Origin: Spizellomyces punctatus DAOM BR117
Lineage: Eukaryota; Chytridiomycota; Chytridiomycetes; Spizellomycetales; Spizellomycetaceae
Reading direction: 5' to 3'
Assembly: GCF_000182565.1 (NCBI RefSeq)
Contig: NW_015971544.1
Location: forward strand, 856,848 to 920,847
DNA: 64,000 nt
This document shows positions 21,007 to 33,449 of this stretch, one piece after another (within the stretch, counting starts at the first letter, position 1; each line of letters starts with the position of its first letter). The notes below the pieces were generated by a model. The model made no database searches. It saw only the letters and a list, made by a program, of their open reading frames with translations, and was not told where the DNA came from. The translations under genes were made by a program, and so were the position numbers.

Positions 21007-23857
21007 ATGCTCGTCACCAGCACTTTCGCGGCTCTCGTTACCGCTGCGGTGGTCGCTGCTCAGACAACGACGAATGCCCGGGTAGATCTATTGACGAATG
21101 TCAGGCCGGAGCTTGGTTTTGCTGCTTACACACCCGAGGATAAAGTGCTTGTGGCCCAACAGGCACAGGAATTGTTGAGCATTTATGTCAATCAAGAGTC
21201 GAAGATCCAGCAGTGTTAGTGAGATTGCAAGTCTGGAGCATTTGAATAGAGGTACTGAATTGCTTGTTAGACGGTGTCGACGCCCAAGCTGGCATTGCGG
21301 CGATCGTCCCCACGGTTGGAAATATGACGGATAAAGAATTTCACTACACGTTGGCCAAGCATTTCCTTTCTCTTCGCGACTTCCACACAAAGTAAGAACA
21401 GATCTTGCAAATCTCACATTGCCAACCTTGGACACTCACATTTCTCCGTGCTATAGCTACTACATTCCGGGTCAGCATAGCTGCTTCAGTTTTATGACAC
21501 CTTACTTGTTTGACTTTGTTCAGAGCAACGACATCGTAAATGAGCCCACGGTAGCCGTTCGGTTCGTCGCTCAGGATGCTACGTTCCGAAAACTGGTGCC
21601 CAAGGATGCGTTGGACGTCAAGCCAGGAGATCTACTTGTATCCGTCAATGGGAAAACCTTCAGGGAGCACTGGGTGCAGACGCAAAATATGACTGGTGGC
21701 GCAAACCAATTTGGAGGTTACAGGGCTGCCCTGAGGTTGTTGACCTCTATGTCTGGAGGGACGCATCCTGTGCCCGAGAGCGATCAGGTTAATTTCGTGT
21801 TTAAGCAAGCGAATGGTTCGCTGTACAATGTCACAGTGCCGTATATTGCTGTGGCAGATCGCGACTGCTTGGCAGATGCTCCGGGAGGTGGTTCGGGAGG
21901 TGGTCCGAAAGGTGGTACTTCCTTTGCGCCTCCTCCAACACGACCATCAAAACGACCAAAGTTCAATCCAAAACTACCCCTTGCTATTATGCCTGGTAAG
22001 TCTGTTCAAAATGTTGCGTGTCCATCTCAACTGTACACGGATGATCCCATAGCTTCTCACCCACAGACCTGGGCGACAATGAGATTGCCGGAATAGTGTT
22101 TCCCGACGATTACGCAAACTACAATCTAAGAGCCACGGCCTCAGGGATTGTGAAGTGGACCATTTACAACAACAACAATGCCAACCTCGGTTTCATCCGT
22201 CTTGCGTCGTTCACCGAGGTCGATGTAGAACCCAAGGTAGCTGTCAACGCAATTCGGGATTTGTTGGTGAATGAGCTCAAGGATACCGCAGGTCTGGTCA
22301 TAGACGTTCGCGGTAACGGTGGAGGGTTAGTCTCTCGTCTTTTGCATATCGATTTTACATCTGGTTCCTTATGTACGGATCATAGGTACATTGTCACGGC
22401 CGACACGATCCCCCAATTCTTCGTGGCCGACTACGAACCAACTACCGCTCGCGCGCTGATCTCTGATAACAACGAGCAGATCTTTGTCGAAAAGGGTGCA
22501 GAAGGACAGGACTGGAAAGCTACGTATCTTACCGCCAACCCTGGGGACAAGTACACTGGCACTGTTTCTTTCACGTCCAAGGAGACCGCCAACAAGATAG
22601 GACAATTGTACCTGAAACCCGTGGCTGTCTTCAACAATGCCAAGTGCTACTCCGCCTGTGATATGTTCAGTGCAGGCATGCAGGACCATGAAGCCGCTCT
22701 TATTATCGGTGAGGATGCCACGACTGGCGCTGGTGGTGCCAATGTCATTGAACACCGATCATATCTGGAGGAGGTACTTCCGGAGGTGTATTTGCCCCTC
22801 CCCTACCAAAAACCGGGCGAACCTCTTCGTTACGGTGCCCCTGACATGCGTATCGCCTGGAGACAGAGCGTCCGTGTCAAGAAGAATGCTGGAAAGTTGA
22901 TCGAAGACATAGGAATTATCAGCGATACTGTGGTCCGTCCGGTACCAAGTGACTTTGCTGAGGCAGAAAAGGGCGTGTTGACGCAGTTGGATGTTATTGC
23001 ACAAAAGCTGCAACAGTATGGAGCAGCTACTGGAAAGAGAGGACTTTACTGTAGGTTCACCTGCTGCTCGTTTTTTTCTATCATTTTGGTGGCACGTCCT
23101 AACCTTCGACGTAGTCCAATCACCTCTCAATGCACAACGACTCACCCCCGCCAGCCAACTCCGTTTCAGGTACGACTCCCAATACATCAGATACCTCGAA
23201 CTTCGTAATGCCACCGACGTAGTGGTTGGCACGTCCGTTCCATACCCCTTCTCCGTCCGCAGCACCGGTTACCTCAATGATACACAGACTGCAACAGCAC
23301 TCGGCAATTTCAAGTACACCATTGTCGGTTATGGTAACGACAATAACCAGGTCCTGAAAACCAACCGTGTCCTCAGTGTCGTCCCCGACGCGTCGCAGTT
23401 CTTGAATATCACAACGGGAACAAATTACACCTACAGGACCAGTGAGTCTCTGGCATTTAGCGGTGTATACAACACGGACACGGCCCCCGAGAATGGGTGG
23501 ATTGTTCAAAACAACACTATTACGGTCGGCAATGGGGTACAGTACGCTGATGATGTTGAGACTCTTTTCACAATCTTCACAAATATTGCAACGGGCACCA
23601 ACGCGACGTTGACGACTAGCTACAGTTGCCAAACCGAAACTGGATCCGATTACTTGACTGTGTTTGCCAGAGCAGTTGATGCCAATGGTGGCGGTGAGGA
23701 GAAAGAGCTTTTGAAAGTGTCTGGCGCTGATAACCAGGCGAAGACCGTCTCGTTGGCGGGATTGACTGGCAATGTCGAGATTGGGTTCAGGTTCAGTTCC
23801 GACAGTGGAAGGAGTGACCTGGGTGTTACCGTCCAAACTATTTCTATCGCAGCTTGA
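21007..23857 (+). CDS. Secreted S41-family (C-terminal-processing type) serine protease
   Basis: Six exons (21007-21214, 21271-21391, 21457-21995, 22067-22325, 22386-23050, 23115-23857) encode 844 residues. The start ATG at 21007 opens a signal peptide (MLVTSTFAALVTAAVVAAQ). A PDZ-like segment (LDVKPGDLLVSVNGK) is followed by a Gly/Pro-rich linker and the S41 core: LVIDVRGNGGG, then NNAKCYSACDMFSAGM with the expected catalytic Ser (CYSAC) and IIGEDATTGAGG. A C-terminal region of about 260 residues (sequons NTT, NYT, NAT) looks like a beta-rich accessory domain. Proteases of this class cleave extracellular proteins; expanded sets are known in chytrids. The intron at 22326-22385 is 60 bases without an in-frame stop, so retention would add 20 residues next to the GGG motif. 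Confidence 0.85.
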
Positions 23858-24316
23858 ATGCTGATTCGAAAAAGATTTGCCTTATGCCGACTCGTTGAAG
23901 CCATCATTGCTGGGGACATTAGGATTTGAACTATAATCATAATTGTTAGGCGATAAATCACATAATATATAGAACCTAGAATATAGAACTAGAATATAGA
24001 ACTAGAATGTAGAACCTAGAAATTAGAATATAGAGGCGTTGATCGCTATGCGTAGTATGGACCTTAATGCTTCTATGATATACCATACATTCTGTAACAG
24101 AATAGAATAACTGCGTGATCGCAAGACAAGAGCTTGCAAAGGAAAAAAGGAATAAACAAATAGTGTTCCTTATCGCTCTCCGTTCCATGATCATGATCGC
24201 GTCTTCCATGACTCATCCGTGTCCGCGCATTTCAAAACCTGGGGCATGTATTTAGCAGTTGCTCGACGACCATCCCATCTCAGTTGAGTCTCCAAGTCCT
24301 CTTTATTTTGTTGATC
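23858..24316. other. Intergenic with short minisatellite
   Basis: The gap between the S41 protease and the aminopeptidase contains a short tandem repeat (described separately) and the promoter of the aminopeptidase. No gene seen. Confidence 0.4.
23965..24033. repeat. Minisatellite of TAGAA-type units
   Basis: About five or six imperfect units of 13-17 bases based on TAGAATATAGAAC(C) lie in tandem. Copies differ by single bases and one-base indels. Confidence 0.8.
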
Positions 24317-27300
24317 ATGTCGGTGCCAGGCGGATATCGCCAGGTTGTGGACGACGATGTAAGTTGTTCTTCAAAATGATCGGATATGTAATGTCAAGAG
24401 GCTCACCTTGGCAACACCTACAGGCAGACCTCGAGTCCCTGGGGGATGTAAGCCATTTTCCACCGTAGCATTACTTGAATGTTTCTCGCGTGTAACACCT
24501 TCTGGATAACAGGACGACGCTTACACCCAACCACATACCTTTCGGGAACGTATTTCCTACTGTTGGCGCCACATTGTAGACTGGGTTGGCGGAAAGCGAG
24601 CGGCCATCGCTCACTGCGCGGGCGTTACCATTGCTATCCTCACCGTCGCTCTTGTCTGGCGGTTTGTCATCTCTGGACCTGATTCACCTGTTCCTGCACC
24701 CGGTGTACCCGCGAAGTGGGATGTAAGACTTCCGGATTGGATTGTCCCAGAGCATTATGATTTGGATCTATCGGAAGTGGATTTTGAAAAGTTGGAATTT
24801 GGTGGGTCAGTGGATATAACTTTGGATGTGCGCAGCGCTACGAACTTTGTTGTGGTACATAGCAAAGATTTGGATGTCGATGGTAAAACTGCTCGATTCG
24901 TTGGACCCGATGTGGATCTCGTCCCTGCGGCGGAGCCTCGACCGGAGAGGCAGTACACGGTATATTGGTTAGAAAGACCTGTCTCAGCGGGGAAATATAA
25001 GCTCCACTTGCAGTTTAGAGGAAAGTTGACAGATAGTTTGAGAGGATTTTACTACAGCGTGTATCGCGGGGAAAATGGCAAAAAGAAGTTTATCGGTACT
25101 ACACAGTTTGAGGCTACAGATGCTCGGAGGGCTTTTCCGGTAAGATTCGGGAGATTCCACTGAGCATACGCATTATCCCCTTTTTGCTCATCTGTCTCAT
25201 TTAAATCTAGTGCCTTGACGAACCATCTAAAAAGGCAACCTTCCAAATCAATGTAACGGTACCTGACGGTTACCACGCTCTTAGCAACATGCCTCATTTG
25301 TCCGTTGTCAAAACAACCACCGGGCAGCGTCGTTTTGTCTTTGACACAACCAAACGGATGTCGACCTACCTCATCGCTTTCATTGTCTCCGATTTCGAAT
25401 CAATAACATCACATACATCCCGCGGCGTAGCCGTTTCCGTCTGGACACCGCCATCCAAAACGCATCTCGGAGAATACGGCTTAAAGGTTGCTACAAAGAT
25501 TCTGGACTATTATGAAGGACGCTATGGAGTCAATTACCCGCTTCCAAAGATGGATTTGATTGCAATTCCGGATTTTGCTGCTGGAGCGATGGAAAATTGG
25601 GGCTTGGTTACGTATAGAGATACTGCCTTGCTATATGATGAAAAAAGTTCATCGGAAAGCAATAAGCAGCGGGTTGCCGAAGTCATTGCACATGAACTTG
25701 CTCATCAATGGTTTGGAAATCTTGGTGGGTATGCTCGTGATTTCGTTAGGAGGATTGAGCAAGAGAAATGGCGTCATACTGAACCTATCCAATGTTTTAG
25801 TTACAATGGACTGGTGGAATGACCTCTGGCTCAACGAAGGCTTTGCTGAATTCATGGAATACAAGGGTACCAATGCCGCGGAATCGACGTGGCGAATGGA
25901 CGACCAATTCGTCCCTGCAGACCTGCTCCGTGCCCTGGAAGCCGACGCATCACAGTTTACGCACCCTATCGCTGTGCAAGTCCACGATCCCAATGAGATT
26001 CAAGAGATTTTTGATGATATTTCTTACGGGAAGGGATCCTCGATTTTGCGAATGCTTCAAGCCTGGTTGGATGACGCTCTTGGAAGTGACACATTCTTCA
26101 AAAGGATACACGCCTATCTGGAAGCGCACGCTTATCAGAATGCGAAAACGCTTGAATTATGGCAAGCTCTGTCGGATTCGCATGTAGATGTGGGGGCATT
26201 GATGAGTACTTGGACGGATCAACCAGGATTTCCTGTCGTCCGTGTTTTGGATGAAACCACCCCTGGGCAGTTGGTTGTCGAACAGGAGAGGATGTACCTT
26301 GCAGCGCTGTCCAAAGATTCCGATGAGCATGCAGAAAAACAGAAATGGCAGATCCCCTTGACGTATTCCGTGTATACATCCGGAAAGAAGCCCGAAATCT
26401 CCCGTGCAACCCACATCGTCAAAGAGTTGGGCCACGTTCAGATTCCCACCAAGAGCACATCGCCGAATGGTGTCCCGCTTTTGAATGTAGGGCGTACTGG
26501 CGTGTATAGGGTTCAATATCCTACATGGGTTTATAAGAAATTTGCAGAGCTGTTGGGAAAAGATCTAAACGTTTTGGAACCAGTTGACAGGGCGGGCTTG
26601 ATTGAGTGAGTAGTTGTCTTGTGATGCTGATACCGGTGTACCTGATACTGATCCACATCATTCAGTGATGCTTTCGCGATGCTTTTGTCTGGCCGGGAAT
26701 CTGATGCGACCATTGCACTTAACCTCACTCGCCTCTTAACAACTGAAACTGACCCCATCGTATGGCAAACTCTTCTCCGAGATCTCAGGACTTTGGAATC
26801 ATATCTCGTCTTCCATCCTGGCTATGGCAAGCTCCTTTCCTACGAACTCAAGCTCTTGCACCAAATAATCCAAAAAGTTGACTGGGAGGACGACGAATCA
26901 AAAGCGAATCAAGGCCATTTGATGGCATTGTTGCGAAGCGAGGTGTTGGGTAAAGCCGTCTTTTTGGGAGATTTGGATACCGTTGAAGAAGCGTTATGGT
27001 ATTTTGCAAAATTGAAAAATGGGACCTCCGTGGAGTTGACTCCGGATGTGTTGGGCGTCGTTTATGATGCTGGGGTCATTTGGGGAAGTGAAGGTATGTG
27101 ATGAGCACGCGACTAGTCGGGCCGTGATAGTCTTCTCACTACTGACTGTTGGTGATGGAATAGCGGACTATGAGTGGGTGTATAAGTCATACTTGTCTGC
27201 TACATCTGCCCAAGAGGAACAGAGGCTGCTGCACGCACTGGCGTCGGCTCGCCAGCCGTACCTCCAACTACGTACTCTGACGCTGGCGCTCTCTGCGCAC

Positions 27301-27725
27301 GTCCGGAAGCAAGACTTGCATAGGTGTGTCCGTTGTTTCCTTTATAATGATGCTTGTGATTCATCATGCTAACGGGTTCAATGCACAGACTCATAGCTCA
27401 AGTCTCTGAGCAAAGCCCGGCAGGATATCTGATCACTTGGAACTTTATCCGGGACAACTGGGATGCACTTCTCGCCGTTGAGTCCTCATCAGGGGATTAC
27501 ACCCGTCTCAACAATCTTGTTGGAACTATTGTTGGGAAATTTGCTCAAAAGTCTCTGGTAGAGGATGCTGAGCGATTGTTCGTCAGAAGAGAGGGAGACA
27601 TTTTTGTTCCTCCTCGGATTGATATTCCTGTCAGCAAGGGACTGGAGAAGGCCAGGCAGCGGGTGCGGTGGGTGGAGGTCTACGGCGACAAAGTTGGGGC
27701 ATGGTTGGCTGGCGAAGTGGAGTAG
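24317..27725 (+). CDS. M1-family zinc aminopeptidase, membrane-anchored
   Basis: Eight exons (24317-24358, 24424-24447, 24513-25139, 25211-25724, 25801-26605, 26666-27093, 27164-27323, 27389-27725) encode 978 residues. The cytosolic head is short and one hydrophobic anchor lies at about residues 51-74 (AGVTIAILTVALVWRFVI), so it is a type II membrane protein with the catalytic part outside or luminal. Hallmarks are AFPCLDEP, the substrate motif GAMENWGL, and the zinc site HELAHQWFGNLV followed by NEGF (HExxH-x18-E). The C-terminal half (LIDDAFAMLLSGR...) matches the ERAP1-like domain. It removes N-terminal residues from peptides. The 24-base second exon and the zinc site split by intron 25725-25800 are notable. 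Confidence 0.92.
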
Positions 27726-27803
27726 AAAGAACAAGCGTAGATAGATGGACAATGTAACATGATTTAACCCTTATTCTATTTACAAGACATGTTGCGCATA
27801 GGA

Positions 27804-28457
27804 TCAGCTGACTGTTCCGTTGAGAATACTCTTGACCCTTACAAAGCCCTTATCCGTCTGTAGCGGGACGCCCTTGTACGTTGCTACACCCTCCCCATTT
27901 GTGCCCAAATGTGGTTGACAGGCTTCAAAAACCTTACGTTTGGGATTCAAGACCGTGTCTATGGGACCTTGTGGAAATCCTTGTGCATAGACCTTGTCGC
28001 CAGGCAGACTTGTAGAAGGCGGCTCGAGCACTTCGACCAATGTCGTATTGAAAGCTGCCAACAGCATCCCTTCTGATCGAATGCCGCGCAGCTTGGCTGG
28101 TTTCATGTTACACACCACGACCACATGTTTATTCTAATAACCGCGCGGTATTATAAACAAAAAGCCGCGTATTCAAATCATCCAAAGGCATACCTCTAGA
28201 TCCTCCACAGCATAAAATCGCTTTAGACCACTTACAATCGTCCTCTCCTTATCCCCTGTATCGATCGTCTCGACATACAGCGCATCTGCGGAAGGATGTG
28301 AGGCGACGGAAAGGATTTTACCTACGCGCAGGTCCAGGCGATGAAATTGATCTTCTGCAGGTGTGGATGGGGGAGGAGGCGTTGAAAAATGTCTAGTGCG
28401 CGGGAGAGTATTGCGGGAAATATGTGTGCAGACATGTCTTGCACGCTGTAGGATCAT
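27804..28457 (-). CDS. tRNA-binding OB-fold protein (EMAP II / Arc1 type), probably mitochondrial
   Basis: Two exons (28194-28457, 27804-28133; 60-base intron) encode 197 residues. Residues 1-30 look like a mitochondrial presequence (Arg-rich, RTRHFST, no acidic residue). The rest is a tRNA-binding domain: FHRLDLRVGKI, HPSADALYVE, RTIVSGL and VVCNMKPAKLRGIRSEGM. This is the OB-fold shared by EMAP II/AIMP1, Arc1p and the extension of some Tyr- and Met-tRNA synthetases. Here it stands alone, so it probably delivers tRNA or assists a synthetase. The gene converges closely (78 bases) with the aminopeptidase. Confidence 0.85.
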
Positions 28458-28885
28458 GATGGGGGTGGTTAATGTACTTGGACTTGCAGGGATATGAAGG
28501 ATTGATCTGTTCGATCAAAGTCCTTTGCCCAAAATCGCACTCAAAATGACACCCGAGAAGAAGGTGCATCATGTGACATCCAACTCAACCGCTTAGGTAA
28601 TGATCTAGTTCTTTCAACTAATGTTTGTTTTAGCCCGTAAATATTAAGATTAACGAAAATACAATATACAAGTTGAAGGAAAGATTCTACGGCAATTGGA
28701 TGCAAGGCTGTATACAGATAGGATGGGGCTATACGATTACAATTCCTGGATGCAGAACATTTGACGATGGGAATGAAGGAATGAGTCTAGTGAAGATGCA
28801 TCATGTTCCCTGACGATGCGAAACATGCGCAAACGATATCGAGAACTTTGTGGGTGCAGAAGTAAGAACGGATCTCGACGTCTTG
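28458..28885. other. Intergenic, no gene seen
   Basis: About 430 bases; includes the promoter of the OB-fold gene and the 3' region of the small basic-protein gene. Nothing else stands out. Confidence 0.4.
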
Positions 28886-29370
28886 TCATCGCTTCATCTC
28901 TTTCAGCTAGAAACGCAAAATGCAACCATATGATTGCCTTAGTAAGACCAGCAGATCCGCCAAGGAGGGTCCGAGACGAACCTTTTTCATGATTTCCTTC
29001 TCCTTGGCAGTGTTTGCTCTCCTCTTGAAATACTTCAAATTGTTCGCCACCTTTTCTGAACCATCGTCCTCCTCTTCTAATTGAACTCTGTGACGTAAAT
29101 CCTCCTTTCTCTTCTTCTCGTCAAGTTCTCGCCGCTTCGCTTCTCGCTTTAGTCTCTCATTCTTCCGAAAGTTTTCTTTATTGAGGACTGGTTTTTTGAT
29201 ACGCTTTGAGGAATCGCTGATACCTGTGTCAGGCGTACTTCGTTTTGGTTTTTGCGAGGTTTGTTTGAGCAGTATATCCTGCCATAGTAAGTGGTGTTAG
29301 AGGAATGTGTGCAACAAAACTTACAAAACAGCCTCCATACCAAGGCTTTTCTTGTCAGTTTTTGTGACAT
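28886..29370 (-). CDS. Small lysine/arginine-rich protein, probably nuclear or nucleolar
   Basis: Three exons (29341-29370, 28982-29278, 28886-28906) join to a 115-residue protein: MSQKLTRKAL, then DILLKQTS..., ending in LKEMKR. The first (62 bases) and second (75 bases) introns have GT-AG ends. The middle exon is strongly charged with a helical, coiled-coil-like run (NERLKREAKRRELDEKKRK) and a block NLKYFKRRANTAKEKE. Composition suggests an RNA- or ribosome-assembly-associated protein, but I do not recognise the family. The last, 21-base exon is the least certain; without it the frame reads on for 23 further codons before a stop. Confidence 0.55.
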
Positions 29371-29690
29371 TTGGGCCAAGTTCTAGAGTGACCTATCGGT
29401 AGTGTGTACTAATGTAAATCGTGGAAGCTCGTCTCAGTTGTTCTGTTGTTCTATTAGCCGATCTGTGGTAAGTCGCAGGAAGTAGAAGATGTCGACAATG
29501 CTTTACTTCTACTGTGCTCGACATTTGGACGCTTTCGCCCAAGGCCATACCGTAACCATAGCAACCACGAGGCATCCGAACCTCAACCGAGCATGGAAAG
29601 CCTCTGCAAAGCTCCTCGCATATAACATTCACGATAAGCAGCATATCGACAGCGTCATTTCAGCAAGGCAAAATGCTTTGATAGAAGCCG

Positions 29691-29833
29691 AAAAAAAAAA
29701 GTGGGGAAGCTCGGTCACTAGAGACCATTACAAATCGAAGATTTGACTTAAGGAAGCGACCGACGGAGCCCACTTCTGCGGTATCGAACCCATGGCCAAC
29801 TGAGGGGCTGACCACTGCGACACAACACCACAC
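29691..29833 (-). repeat. tRNA-derived SINE-like unit C
   Basis: On the minus strand the unit begins GTGGTGTTGTGTCGCAGTGG (A-box-like), has a B box GGGTTCGATACC, then GTGGGCTCCGTCGGTCGC, and ends with CCCCAC and a run of ten T (a Pol III terminator). It is the third of three related units. Confidence 0.65.
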
Positions 29834-29966
29834 GATTTGAGCTGCAAACAAACAAATGTCAACGTTGAGTAGGTCCATCTAATGGCTGTTTTGCTCGAAG
29901 GCAGAGACAACACTGGCTCACGAGCAGATTCGCGATGGGCCATCACTCCTGGCACTAGTAAGTTTG

Positions 29967-30106
29967 GCCAAAAAGTGGGAAAGCTCGGTCCCTGTGCTGA
30001 CCTAATCTGAGGATTTGATAAGAAGGAAGCGACCGACGGAGCCCACTGATGCGGGTGTCGAACCCATGGCCAACTGAGGGGCTGACCACTGCGACACAAC
30101 ACCACC
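29967..30106 (-). repeat. tRNA-derived SINE-like unit B
   Basis: Nearly identical to unit C in its tRNA-like part (A box GTCGCAGTGGTCAG, B box GGGTTCGACACC) and ending in CCCACTTTTT. The sequence between units B and C is related to that after unit A, which shows tandem duplication of a roughly 270-300-base segment. Confidence 0.65.
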
Positions 30107-30276
30107 CAAATTGAAGCTACAAACATTAACCTATTAACGTTTAATCATCCATGTGTCATCCAATAGCAGTTTTCCTCTAGCTATCGTTAAAAGAAACCTT
30201 GAACGCAGAGACAACATTGGATGAGTGGCTCATGAGCGGATGTGCATAGGTCACTCACGCCTGGCAGTAGCCTTGC

Positions 30277-30407
30277 CCAAAAAGTGGGTGAGTTCAATCA
30301 CTCAGAGTCAATCGTGAGTGAAGGAAGCGACTGACGGGGCCCACTCGGATTCGAACGCGTGATCAATCGCCTGGTAAACGCAACTGACCACTACGACACG
30401 AGTCACT
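30277..30407 (-). repeat. tRNA-derived SINE-like unit A
   Basis: The most diverged of the three units: A-box-like GTGTCGTAGTGGTCAG, B box GCGTTCGAATCC, GTGGGCCCCGTCAGTCGC and an end at CCCACTTTTT. It could be the source of, or a separate insertion next to, units B and C. Confidence 0.6.
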
Positions 30408-31217
30408 GATATAATTTTTCTTATTGCGAGCATATTATGCGCATATTCCTCGGCCCATGCAGGCTATTGTTCTTCTCACGACGACAGCCCGCAAGGAGGA
30501 CTACCGGTATGCGAAAGTTATCCGATTGAATACTAAAGAATTCAAAGGCTGGATGCTGAGCACTTACAATCTCTTCAGACTTTCAACTGGCGGGATGCAT
30601 TGCAATTCTGGGGATGAACGATGAAGAGAGTCGATTCCAATAGCGCAGAATGCAGCTGGCCATGTCTTTATGCAATTCCCTTGCGGCCATCCACATACCT
30701 GCAGCCACACCCACAAAAAACAACTGCAAAACGAAAGGCAAACGCCCAAAGAAACAAGTATCTGCAAAGTGTTCAATATGATGTAAGCGATCAGACATGG
30801 GTGATACAGATGAGTCATTATTTCCCAGACAACCCACAACACATCAACCGACCGGAAAGCCCGCACATTTCCATTAATGGTGACGGCTGTCCAAATTGGC
30901 ACATTTTGACCACTTTTTCCATCTTACTTTTTCGAACGCTCCTTGCACGCTTCCCGACTCACTAAAGGACACAAGTAGAGAGCACACCACAAGTTATTGT
31001 CATTCAAGAAGACTCGTTTCGCTTTCTATCGCTGACGGAATTGGCACTCGGTAAACGTGAAAAGCCGTTCGCCCATCCTTGCCGAAAAAAGGACAAACTG
31101 CTGCATATCCTATCACCTCTCCCGCATGCAGCGGGCATGTTGCCGCGTCTGTCGCTATTCGATTAGGGGTGCTGTCTTCACATATTCACCGAGAGTTTGG
31201 AAGACTTTACCAAAGAC
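30408..31217. other. Intergenic upstream of Mdm34
   Basis: About 800 bases with only short unsupported frames; includes the Mdm34 promoter and 5' UTR. Confidence 0.4.
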
Positions 31218-33379
31218 ATGTCTTTCAAACTCAACTGGCCGACATTTTCGGCAGAGTTTATGGAGAAGGCACAGCAGCAACTGACAATTGCGCTGAACAA
31301 GGGGGAGAAGCCTTCCAACATTGTGGGAAAAATAGAGGTCAAAGAATTGAACATGGGAACAAAGGTACAATACGTTGTGCTGTCACTTCTCAATTATGGT
31401 TAACCTATATTGGGGTTTGTAGCCGCCAGACTTGGAAATTCTGGAAATTGGCGAACTGCAGGAAGAACGATTTCGTGGAATCTTTAAAATGGCTTATATT
31501 GGGGATGCTTACGTGGAGCTGCAAACCAAAGTGCAGGTTGGTACTATTATTGCGGCGGAAGTGCTTGTAGAAAGTAAAATGACTTTTGACGATCATCTAG
31601 GCAAACCCTCTTCGAACACCGACTACAACTCTCAAAATAAATAACAGAGGTGGCATTCTTGCTGCGAATTGGCCGCTAGTCGTACCGATGCGTCTTCGCA
31701 TCAGTAACCTTGTGTTGCGGGGAATCATCGTATTGGTCGTCGACAAGCACAAGGGGGTGACGCTTGTATTTAAAAATGACCCCTTGGAAAAGGTCGATGT
31801 CAATTCGACTTTCGACAACATTCCAAACATTCGACGTTTCTTGCAGCTGCAGATCGAGACGCAGTTGAGAAAAATGTTTCAGGAAGATCTACCGGCTCTG
31901 ATACACAATCTATCCTTGGTTTATTTGCAACAAAAGAATGGCGGATCGACTAACAGTGGACATGCGTGGAATCCATCGAATCAGTCGCCCGCGGAAAACA
32001 CCCCGAAAGGGCACGTGGAGCACGACGAAATATCCTCCCTGGATAGCGGATATCACAGCGATGAAACTATGGTCGGAAAGCAACCTGAACCACGGACTCA
32101 GCGTGAAAAGTGGATTGGAAATGATCCGATAGATGATGACGAGGATGACGATGCTTGGGTTCATGGATACATTTTCTATCGCAATCTCAGTGCCTCATCG
32201 GGAGCCGCAGACTATGGACTTAAAAATCTCTCAGTTCCGAAACCACTGCTCAGTGACCGTGTTGTTTCACGCTCGCGGACAGTTGAACGGCCAAATTGGG
32301 AATCCATGTCCCATATTGCATTCTCCGATCCGGGACCATATTCTACACCACGCCGGAGATACTCCAACCTCTCCGATCATTCCCTTCATTCCGCAGGCTC
32401 TGTATCTAGTCTACGCCACCCTTACATGTCATACGAGTCTTTCTCCACACGGCCACGACTACCCCCTCGAGCGCCGAGCTCAGCATCCCTCGACGTCGAT
32501 TTCGGTCGAGGCTGGACTGGCGACCATTACGATACCCGATCGCTCAAACCCTCTTTCTCTTCGCATTCAGAGAGCGATTCACGATGGCCCAGCACGGACC
32601 TCAATACGCAAGACGATCACAATTCCAATTCCCGCGGACCGGTACAGTTTCCCAGCCGTATTGTTCTGAAACCTACGGACAATCCCCTCGCAGCGCATCT
32701 GGCTAACCTGATGAACTCAAATCACACCATATCACCGCATACTCAAAGTGAGGATATCGAACATCTAGCATTTCGTGCGCATCCTGGAAAGAACACAGCT
32801 AAGGAGAATGGACTGGTTCCTGCTGGTGGTCCTGGAAGTTCTCAGACTGCATCGAAACGCTCATGGCGAAGTCGCAATGTCATGAAAATCAAACTTCCTC
32901 CGGGGGTGGTTGTTCCCCAGGCGTTGATATCTCCTGGGCTCACTGAGAGGATGTTGGAAGCTGGCTTACACCCGCAAACTGGAGCGCCCTTATCTGAAGG
33001 TTGTCAGCGAGAGACGAGATGGAGGAAGGCAACATCAGTGAAGAGTGACGGGGCAGCTGAAGCTGACGAACGACGACGCAATACAGGCATAGTACGAACC
33101 ATGTCAACAGGTGGATTGTCTCGCATGGCTCTCGATAGCCAACAGCATCCCGGTCGGCGACCCTCTCACTCCTCACAGCCCGTCCTTTCCCAGCCTCCAT
33201 CTCAACGACCACCCTTACCGGGCGACGTCCGATTGAAGCATCGTCGCCCATCATCCCGAAGTACTGTTAGCGAGGACCGAGTATCAATTGATCGACATCG
33301 CGTCAGAGGCAGACGAGTGTCTTCGAGCGCGAGCCAGCATGAAGGAATAATACTCGAGGAACCTGGAAGCAGCTTTTGA
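31218..33379 (+). CDS. MDM34: Mdm34, ERMES complex subunit (mitochondrial distribution and morphology)
   Basis: Three exons (31218-31364, 31423-31536, 31601-33379) encode 679 residues. The N-terminal 205 or so residues form an SMP lipid-binding domain of the Mdm34 type: [53 protein letters not shown], and later [14 protein letters not shown] and STFDNIP. Mdm34 sits on the mitochondrial outer membrane and, with Mmm1, Mdm10 and Mdm12, tethers mitochondria to the ER and moves phospholipids. The remaining 470 residues are Ser/Pro/Arg-rich and probably disordered, as in other fungal orthologues. Introns are 58 and 64 bases. This gene is strong evidence for a fungal host. Confidence 0.95.
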
Positions 33380-33449
33380 CGAGAAGGCTCTATGGGATTC
33401 AATAGTAGTTAGTTTGTAGTGACAGTCGACAAAAACCGCACAGGCTAAT

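Noticed and set aside
29489-29746. Plus-strand frame of 85 codons near the small basic-protein gene
   Set aside because: Its 3' part runs through the T-run end of a SINE-like unit and it lacks a recognisable domain.
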